This document shows, one piece after another, positions 6,786 to 10,786 of a stretch of DNA of 10,786 bases. The position numbers and the translations under genes are program-made. The stretch is from positions 1 through 10,786 of the forward strand of contig DFXM01000041.1 of NCBI GenBank assembly GCA_002381695.1, read 5' to 3'. The DNA comes from Clostridium sp. UBA4108 (GTDB lineage Bacteria > Bacillota > Clostridia > Clostridiales > Clostridiaceae). A model generated the notes under the pieces. It was not told the origin of the DNA. It was given only the letters and a program-made list of their open reading frames with translations, and made no database searches. Every line of letters starts with the position of its first letter. Within the stretch, counting starts at the first letter, position 1.

Positions 6786-7010
6786 TTAATCAATACTTGT
6801 ATATCTTGATTTCCCAAAGAAAGAGAGTGCATAAAGACCTGCAAGACCAACTAATCCATAGATAATTCTACTGAATGTACTAAGAGCACCAAATGCACTA
6901 GTTCCAGCAAATAGAATAGCAACTAAATCAAATCGAAATAATGCAATTAGTCCCCAATTGATTGAACCAACGATTACAAGAATTAGTACTATTGTATCTA
7001 AAACCTTCAT
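6786..7010 (-). CDS. DUF378 family small membrane protein
   Basis: A 74-residue integral membrane protein of unknown function. Helix 1 is about residues 4-25 and carries the family's NWGLIALF pattern (18-25), with FDLV at 27-30. Helix 2 is about 48-65 with RIIYGLVGLAGLY at 48-60. This two-helix layout and both motifs match DUF378 (YuzA-type) proteins, which are near this length. The start is supported by AAGGAG 8 nt upstream of ATG. It is a single-gene unit ending at a strong bidirectional terminator. Confidence 0.9.
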   Translation of the reverse strand: MKVLDTIVLILVIVGSINWGLIALFRFDLVAILFAGTSAFGALSTFSRIIYGLVGLAGLYALSFFGKSRYTSID

Positions 7011-7067
7011 AAAAACAACTCCTTTTAAAATATTTTACAATAGGTATTATTGACAATAAAAATAAAA

Positions 7068-7095
7068 TTTATAACAAAATTATAAATTTACGCAA
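7068..7095 (-). promoter_or_regulatory. Weak candidate promoter of the DUF378 gene
   Basis: On the minus strand TTGCGT (7095-7090) and TATAAA (7073-7068) are 16 bp apart, about 60 bp before the start codon. TTGTCA at 7056-7051 is an alternative -35 but lacks a good -10. Confidence 0.3.
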
Positions 7096-7138
7096 AATAT
7101 TAAAAAAGTATGAACACATTATAAACTAATTATATTTC

Positions 7139-7168
7139 TTACATTTTTTTAAATTAATATTATATAAT
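7139..7168 (+). promoter_or_regulatory. Candidate promoter of the GTG-start membrane protein
   Basis: TTACAT at 7139-7144 and a perfect TATAAT at 7163-7168 are spaced by 18 bp, about 43 bp before the GTG start. The -10 is good and the -35 is weak. Confidence 0.45.
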
Positions 7169-7211
7169 ATTATATATTAATTAACATACTCTAGGAGAGG
7201 GAGGGGAAAGA

Positions 7212-7571
7212 GTGAATAGTACATTATTATTTATATTAAGCATAATTGCTTTTGCATTAATAGTTCTAATAATCTATCAGGTGTTAAAAACTTTTGTACT
7301 TGATAAAATAAAGATTAATAAATGGATAATACTAGGTATTGCCTTTGCGGTATTTATAATACCTCCAGTTGCATTTCCAGGATTACCAGTTATTGTTCGA
7401 AACTATGTGATTCCAGGAATATTTGTAATATTATTTTTATGGTTTTTAGATTTATCAGGTTTTATGAAAAATATGAACACTCCATCTTATGGTGGCAAGA
7501 AAAAGAATAAAAAGGATAATATAATAATAAAACCAAAAGCAAAGCCAAATAGAGTAAAAAATAATAAATAA
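7212..7571 (+). CDS. Small membrane protein with basic C-terminal tail (GTG start)
   Basis: A 119-residue protein whose family I do not recognise. It has three hydrophobic segments: about 4-25, about 38-56 (with IIPPVAFPGLP continuing to 59) and about 65-82. The tail from about 95 on is strongly basic, with KKKNKK and several more Lys and Arg, and is probably cytoplasmic and disordered. The start is GTG, chosen because GGGAGGGG ends 5 nt before it and no ATG fits. It is a single-gene unit between a promoter and its own terminator. The basic tail could bind nucleic acid, ribosomes or acidic lipid; nothing in the sequence decides this. Confidence 0.75.
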   Translation: MNSTLLFILSIIAFALIVLIIYQVLKTFVLDKIKINKWIILGIAFAVFIIPPVAFPGLPVIVRNYVIPGIFVILFLWFLDLSGFMKNMNTPSYGGKKKNKKDNIIIKPKAKPNRVKNNK

Positions 7572-7579
7572 TTTAATTG

Positions 7580-7614
7580 AAAAGTTTTTAAGAGGATGTC
7601 TTAAAAACTTTTTT
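7580..7614 (+). terminator. Terminator of the GTG-start membrane protein gene
   Basis: AAAAGTTTTTAAGA (7580-7593) pairs perfectly over 14 bp with 7599-7612 around a GGATG loop and runs into T's. It starts 9 nt after the stop codon. The next ~130 nt (7615-7745) are AT-rich with no gene seen. Confidence 0.9.
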
Positions 7615-7746
7615 ACGTTAAATTTTATACTTAATATTGGTGCATAACATTAGCATAAGAAAATTTTTGCTATAAAATTAAGATTATTGAAGTATTATCA
7701 ATGCAATACATAGACTTTTCAACTTAAAAATAGTATATATTTTAAA

Positions 7747-7777
7747 TTGAAATATTGTAAATTTTTAATTATATGAT
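7747..7777 (+). promoter_or_regulatory. Candidate promoter of the cysS leader transcript
   Basis: TTGAAA at 7747-7752 is followed after 17 bp by TATATG (7770-7775) or after 19 bp by TATGAT (7772-7777). Transcription would start around 7783, about 35 nt before the Cys-rich leader ORF. Confidence 0.45.
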
Positions 7778-7817
7778 AAAATCATTATATAGAGAAATTT
7801 AAAGGAGAAACATTATT

Positions 7818-7880
7818 ATGTGTAGATGTTGTATTTGCAATTTAATTAAAAACTATATAACAAATTGTGCTGTGCTATAA
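7818..7880 (+). CDS. Cys-rich 20-residue ORF, putative cysS leader peptide
   Basis: A 20-codon ORF starting M-C-R-C-C-I-C, with another Cys at 17. Five of 20 residues are Cys, four of them in codons 2-7. It has a good Shine-Dalgarno (AAAGGAG, 7801-7807), ten bases before the ATG. It ends 45 nt before a strong terminator hairpin, and cysS starts 158 nt downstream. A run of codons for the amino acid handled by the next gene is the mark of leader-peptide attenuation: the ribosome would stall at Cys codons when charged tRNA-Cys is low. This role is inferred. A small metal-binding or secreted peptide is the alternative, but there is no signal sequence and the ORF sits between a promoter and terminator before cysS. 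Confidence 0.7.
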   Translation: MCRCCICNLIKNYITNCAVL

Positions 7881-7894
7881 TAATGTGGATTATT
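7879..7894 (+). promoter_or_regulatory. Small hairpin at the leader peptide stop codon
   Basis: AATAAT (7879-7884) pairs with ATTATT (7889-7894) around GTGG. Its 5' side includes the last two bases of the TAA stop, so a ribosome reaching the stop would open it. It could take part in the cysS attenuator. The stem is weak, with only A-T pairs. Confidence 0.35.
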
Positions 7895-7934
7895 CTGTAA
7901 AAATATAAATTTTTATTGTTATTTTAAGCTACAG
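7895..7934 (+). promoter_or_regulatory. Possible antiterminator of the cysS leader
   Basis: CTGTA (7895-7899) can pair with TACAG (7930-7934), the upper part of the 5' terminator arm, and would block the terminator. The intervening AAAAAT (7899-7904) and ATTTTT (7909-7914) form an inner AT helix that would bring the two together. The upstream strand is part of a 10-nt copy of the terminator's loop and 3' arm. Confidence 0.4.
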
Positions 7935-7951
7935 TTATTCTGTAGCTTTTT
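7926..7951 (+). terminator. Intrinsic terminator between the Cys-rich leader ORF and cysS (attenuator)
   Basis: AAGCTACAG (7926-7934) pairs perfectly with CTGTAGCTT (7940-7948) around TTATT, ending in T7947-T7951. It stands 45 nt after the leader peptide and 87 nt before the cysS start, in the right direction to block entry into cysS. Confidence 0.85.
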
Positions 7952-7978
7952 ATATTATTATTAAGTGATAAAGTAGTT

Positions 7979-8008
7979 TTGAAAAATATATTATGATATT
8001 GGGATACT
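7979..8008 (+). promoter_or_regulatory. Possible second cysS promoter, downstream of the attenuator
   Basis: TTGAAA at 7979-7984 and GATACT at 8003-8008 are 18 bp apart, about 30 bp before the cysS start. If active it would give attenuator-independent cysS expression. Confidence 0.4.
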
Positions 8009-8038
8009 ATTTTTAAATATGATAAAGGAGTGAGATAA

Positions 8039-9445
8039 ATGAGCTTTTATTTATATAATACTCTAACTAGAGAAAAAGATGAATTTGTACCTATAAAAGA
8101 GGGAAAAGTTGGCATGTATACCTGTGGACCAACGGTTTATAACTATGCACATATAGGAAATCTTAGAACTTATATATTTGAAGATGCATTAAAGAAATCT
8201 TTAGAATATACAGGTTATAAAGTTAAGCATGTAATGAATGTAACTGATGTAGGTCATCTTCAATCAGATGGAGATGAAGGCGAAGATAAAATGGCCTTAG
8301 GAGCTAGTAGAGAGAAAAAGACTGTTTGGGAAATAGCAAAATTTTATGAGGATGCTTTCTTTGAGGATTGTAGAAAACTAAATGTTAAAAAACCTACTGT
8401 GGTGTGTAGAGCTACTGATCATATAAAAGAGATGATTAACTTTATAGAAAAGCTTCAAGAGAGAGGATATACATATGAATCAAACGGAAATGTATATTTT
8501 GAAATTGATAAATTTGATAATTACACAAAATTAGCAAATTTAAGCATAGATGAGTTAGAAGCAGGCAGTAGAATTGAAATAGATCAAAACAAGAAAAACC
8601 CTTTAGATTTTGTGCTTTGGTTTACAAATTCTAAATTTTCTAATCAAATTATGCAGTGGGATTCGCCATGGGGAAGAGGATTTCCAGGATGGCATCTAGA
8701 GTGCTCTGCTATGAGCATGAAGTATTTAGGTGAAAACATCGATATACACTGTGGTGGAATAGATCATATACCTGTACACCATACTAATGAAATAGCCCAA
8801 TCAGAGGCAGCGTTAGGACATAAATGGGTTAATTACTGGGTACATGGAGAGTTCTTAATTGAAGATGGTGGAAAGATGTCTAAATCAAATGGTGACTTTT
8901 TAACGGTGTCTAGACTAGAAGAAGAAGGATTTAGCCCCCTAGATTATAGATATTTTTGCTTACAATCTAAATACAGAAAACAATTAATATTTAGCTTTGA
9001 GAGCTTAGAGGATGCAAAAAAAGGCTATAGAGCACTTAAAAAGAAAATAGGTAGTATTTTGAAAGCTGTAGATGAAACGATAACTATTGATAAATCTAAA
9101 GTAGAAAAATATGTTGATAGCTTTAAAAAGGAAATTGGTAATGATTTAAACATAGCCAATGCCTTTACTGTATTAAATGATGTAATTAAGGATAGTGAAC
9201 TTAATAATAAGGAAAAAGCTTACTTAATTGAAGATTTTGATAAAGTTTTATCACTGGATTTAATGGTAATTGAAGAAGATAGATCAAATGTTGATGAAGC
9301 TCTTATAAACTCCTTAATAGAGGAAAGAAATGAAGCTAGAAAAGCTAAAAACTATGCTAAATCAGATGAAATTAGAAATAAATTGGCTGAGATGAATATT
9401 GAAATACTAGATAGTAGAGAAGGAACTACTTGGAGAGTAAAATAG
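8039..9445 (+). CDS. cysS: Cysteinyl-tRNA synthetase
   Basis: Class I synthetase that charges tRNA-Cys in the cytosol, using a catalytic-site zinc to recognise the thiol. The 468-residue length is normal. Zinc ligands align with the E. coli set: C29 in MYTCGPTVYNY, C222 in HLECSAM, H247 in VHHTNE and E251. The HIGH motif is HIGN at 38-41 and the KMSKS loop is exact at 279-283. The start follows AAAGGAG (8024-8030) by 8 nt. The upstream leader has a Cys-rich ORF and an intrinsic terminator but no T-box motif, suggesting control by leader-peptide attenuation. A DUF1904 gene follows after 31 nt with no terminator between, so the two are likely co-transcribed. Confidence 0.97.
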   Translation: MSFYLYNTLTREKDEFVPIKEGKVGMYTCGPTVYNYAHIGNLRTYIFEDALKKSLEYTGYKVKHVMNVTDVGHLQSDGDEGEDKMALGASREKKTVWEIAKFYEDAFFEDCRKLNVKKPTVVCRATDHIKEMINFIEKLQERGYTYESNGNVYFEIDKFDNYTKLANLSIDELEAGSRIEIDQNKKNPLDFVLWFTNSKFSNQIMQWDSPWGRGFPGWHLECSAMSMKYLGENIDIHCGGIDHIPVHHTNEIAQSEAALGHKWVNYWVHGEFLIEDGGKMSKSNGDFLTVSRLEEEGFSPLDYRYFCLQSKYRKQLIFSFESLEDAKKGYRALKKKIGSILKAVDETITIDKSKVEKYVDSFKKEIGNDLNIANAFTVLNDVIKDSELNNKEKAYLIEDFDKVLSLDLMVIEEDRSNVDEALINSLIEERNEARKAKNYAKSDEIRNKLAEMNIEILDSREGTTWRVK

Positions 9446-9476
9446 CGCATATCTAAGGTAAGGAAGGGATGATAAA

Positions 9477-9803
9477 ATGCCTATATTAACAATGAAAGCC
9501 CTATCAAGTGATGAAGTTATAAAAATTAGCAAGGAATTAGTGGATGAATTAGAAGCTACAATTAAATGTCCTAGGGAGTATTTTACCTTGGAGATAACTA
9601 ACTCTACTTTTGTTGTTGATGGTGAAATTTCTAAAGGATATCCAATAGTAGATATAAGTTGGTTTGATAGAGGACAGGAGATCCAGGATGAAGTAGCTAA
9701 AATAGTTACAAAGCATATTGGTTCCTTAGGATATGATACTATAGATGTAATTTTTCATTCTTTAGAAGAAAAAAGATATTACGAAAATGGAGAACATTTT
9801 TAG
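9477..9803 (+). CDS. DUF1904 family protein, tautomerase-like
   Basis: A 108-residue cytosolic protein resembling DUF1904, a family related to the tautomerase/MIF fold. It begins Met-Pro, and after Met removal Pro1 would sit where 4-oxalocrotonate tautomerases have their catalytic proline. The pattern fits that fold: MPILTMKALSSDEV (1-14), a helix, then TLEITNSTFVVDG and YPIVDISWFDRGQEIQDEVAKIV. Its function in bacteria is not known to me and the enzyme role is inference. AGGAAGGG at 9461-9468 sets the start. It lies 31 nt behind cysS and shares its terminator, so it would follow cysS expression and any attenuation of it. Confidence 0.8.
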   Translation: MPILTMKALSSDEVIKISKELVDELEATIKCPREYFTLEITNSTFVVDGEISKGYPIVDISWFDRGQEIQDEVAKIVTKHIGSLGYDTIDVIFHSLEEKRYYENGEHF

Positions 9804-9815
9804 AAGATATAATAT

Positions 9816-9858
9816 AATAAAACACTTATCTTTTCATTTAAAAGATAAGTGTTTTATT
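9816..9858. terminator. Bidirectional terminator after the cysS operon
   Basis: A 19-bp perfect stem pairs 9816-9834 with 9840-9858 around CATTT; its core is AAAACACTTATCTTTT. It ends the cysS-DUF1904 unit and contains the TAA stop (9856-9854) of the converging minus-strand gene. Confidence 0.92.
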
Positions 9859-10393
9859 TACTAGAAGCACAAATTTGATTTATTAATTCATAGAGTCTAC
9901 ATTCTATAATAGGATATATACAGTTTATTTGTTGAAGTATACTATAAACTGTTTTTTCAGATTTCTTCAGCTTGGCAGTTTTTCTTTTAGTAGTGGTAGA
10001 AGCATTTAGAAGCTGAGTTGTGGCCATAATAGAAGCTGAAATAGTAGAGAGCTGAACAAGAGCAATAGTTAAAGGTGTTACACAATTTGCCATATAAGTT
10101 ATCTCATAGTTGTTAAAACTTAGAAGATTTACTTGAGCTTTTAAAGAATTAATAGAAGTAACTAAATCTAAAAGAGAAGTTAATTGAGATTGTATATTTA
10201 AATTTGAAGTAGTAGGGGTTTCCGTTGAGGTTTCTATATTTGGAGCAGATAGTATAGAATCTAAATCAGAACTTTTATTATATAAAATCTGTAAATTTTC
10301 AGATAGAAGGTCTAAAGATTGTATAAGATTTGAAACATTACCTTCAGATTCTATAGCCTCATTTAAAATTCCATCAATTCTTTTATTACTCAT
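9854..10393 (-). CDS. Ser/Thr-rich protein of unknown function, possibly sporulation-expressed
   Basis: I do not recognise this 179-residue protein. Residues 1-48 look helical with heptad-like leucines, and 50-68 is a Thr/Ser/Pro/Asn linker. Residues 69-132 are a mostly uncharged Ser/Leu/Thr/Ile-rich stretch, 136-147 is a basic patch (KRKTAKLKK) and 148-179 holds three of its four Cys (158, 165, 175; the other is 104). There is no signal peptide or clear membrane helix. GAGG lies about 9 nt before ATG, setting the start. A promoter resembling the sporulation sigma-E consensus lies 40 bp upstream. Polar low-complexity sequence, late Cys residues and that promoter would suit a spore coat or other mother-cell protein, but this is inference. 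Confidence 0.72.
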   Translation of the reverse strand: MSNKRIDGILNEAIESEGNVSNLIQSLDLLSENLQILYNKSSDLDSILSAPNIETSTETPTTSNLNIQSQLTSLLDLVTSINSLKAQVNLLSFNNYEITYMANCVTPLTIALVQLSTISASIMATTQLLNASTTTKRKTAKLKKSEKTVYSILQQINCIYPIIECRLYELINQICASSK

Positions 10394-10433
10394 TTCAATA
10401 CCTCGTCATCATATTTTATAAGCTAGATAATTT

Positions 10434-10462
10434 AATATATGAATAATAGAACAAAAATATTA
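10434..10462 (-). promoter_or_regulatory. Sigma-E-like promoter of the 179-residue protein gene
   Basis: On the minus strand TAATATT (10462-10456), 14 bp, then CATATATT (10441-10434). This matches the Bacillus sigma-E pattern (kmATATT, 13-15 bp, CATACAnT) at all but one defined position. It is about 40 bp before the start codon. No sigma-A promoter of similar quality is seen there. Confidence 0.5.
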
Positions 10463-10532
10463 TCCTGCTATAACACTAATTTTTTACATGCATATTGTAA
10501 TAGGAAACTAAGAAAAAGTAGTAGAAGCTGTG

Positions 10533-10550
10533 CTTGTCTTCTATGACAAG
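10533..10550. repeat. Small hairpin upstream of the rRNA promoters
   Basis: CTTGTC (10533-10538) pairs with GACAAG (10545-10550) around TTCTAT. A related CTTGTC...TGACAA arrangement recurs just after the P1 promoter (10644-10666). Confidence 0.5.
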
Positions 10551-10552
10551 AG

Positions 10553-10592
10553 GGTTTCTAAAAACTTAAATTAGTTTTTAGAGACCTCAATT
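10553..10592. terminator. Terminator-like hairpin upstream of the right rRNA operon
   Basis: GGTTTCTAAAAACT (10553-10566) pairs with AGTTTTTAGAGACC (10573-10586) over 14 positions with one G-U. It is followed by TCAATTT rather than an immediate T-run. No gene upstream on this strand obviously needs it. It could insulate the rRNA promoters or end a small transcript. Apart from these hairpins and the sigma-E-like promoter, nothing is seen in 10394-10610. Confidence 0.5.
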
Positions 10593-10610
10593 TATTTTTA
10601 AATATATGTA

Positions 10611-10639
10611 TTGACAATATGAAATGTATTTGGTAAGAT
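10611..10639 (+). promoter_or_regulatory. rRNA operon promoter P1
   Basis: A consensus TTGACA at 10611-10616 with TAAGAT at 10634-10639, spaced 17 bp. The near-ideal -35 and spacing, and the tandem P2 96 bp downstream, are typical of Firmicute rRNA operons. Confidence 0.88.
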
Positions 10640-10706
10640 AAGTCTTGTCGCTGAGAGGCGATGACAAAACAACAAAAAATGAGTTAAAAAAACTTGAAAA
10701 AAGTTG

Positions 10707-10735
10707 TTGACAGGTAAGAGATTACCTGATAGAAT
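10707..10735 (+). promoter_or_regulatory. rRNA operon promoter P2, with an inverted repeat in the spacer
   Basis: TTGACA at 10707-10712 and TAGAAT at 10730-10735 are 17 bp apart. The spacer region carries a perfect inverted repeat, CAGGTAA (10711-10717), GAGA, TTACCTG (10722-10728), starting inside the -35 and ending 1 bp before the -10. A hairpin CGTCACT/AGTGATG (10745-10762) opens the transcript. Confidence 0.88.
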
Positions 10736-10768
10736 AGTAAAAGTCGTCACTAATAAGTGATGGTGAAA

Positions 10769-10786
10769 TGGTCTTTGAAAATTAAA
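10769..10786 (+). promoter_or_regulatory. rRNA leader boxA; 16S rRNA gene expected just beyond the window
   Basis: TGGTCTTTGAAAAT (10769-10782) closely resembles the B. subtilis rRNA boxA (TGTTCTTTGAAAAC), the Nus-factor antitermination site ahead of 16S rRNA. Mature 16S sequence has not begun by 10786. Confidence 0.75.

Noticed and set aside
7322..7510. 62-codon plus-strand open frame inside the GTG-start membrane protein gene
   Set aside because: Out-of-frame overlap with a better-supported ORF that has a strong ribosome binding site and clear membrane segments.

Overview
The window looks like the chromosome of a low-GC Firmicute of the genus Clostridium or a close relative. The sequence is strongly AT-rich with A/T-ending codons and GGAG/GAGGTG ribosome binding sites. 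It has factor-independent terminators after nearly every gene and a T-box riboswitch. Its genes (a ~550-residue clostridial GluRS, non-phosphorylating GapN, DUF378, DUF1904) are typical of that group. The species cannot be named from sequence alone.

Layout. The window opens at the tail of one rRNA operon (5S rRNA, then tRNA-Asn(GTT), terminator at ~300). It closes at the tandem promoters and boxA of a second rRNA operon on the same strand, whose 16S gene lies beyond the right edge. Between them are: gltX (+) under a Glu-specific T-box; a membrane-anchored ComEC-like metallo-beta-lactamase protein (-); plsC (+); gapN (-), preceded by a perfect 38-bp palindrome; two divergent unrecognised coiled-coil ORFs, one with a TTG start; a DUF378 membrane protein (-); a small basic-tailed membrane protein with a GTG start (+); a cysS-DUF1904 operon (+); and an unrecognised 179-residue Ser/Thr-rich protein (-) behind a sigma-E-like sporulation promoter. 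Convergent pairs share bidirectional terminator hairpins.

The most interesting element is the cysS leader (about 7747-8038). It contains a 20-codon ORF with a good ribosome binding site and five Cys codons, four of them in the first seven positions. A canonical intrinsic terminator follows, and then cysS. A 10-nt copy of the terminator loop plus 3' arm lies upstream and could form a competing antiterminator. This is the architecture of leader-peptide transcription attenuation responding to charged tRNA-Cys, where a T-box might be expected in a Firmicute. A possible second promoter after the terminator would bypass it. The two synthetases in this window, gltX and cysS, therefore appear to sense their cognate tRNA in two different ways.

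There are no transposases, CRISPR arrays or phage genes. Apart from the two synthetases, the genes are independent housekeeping or accessory units rather than one pathway.
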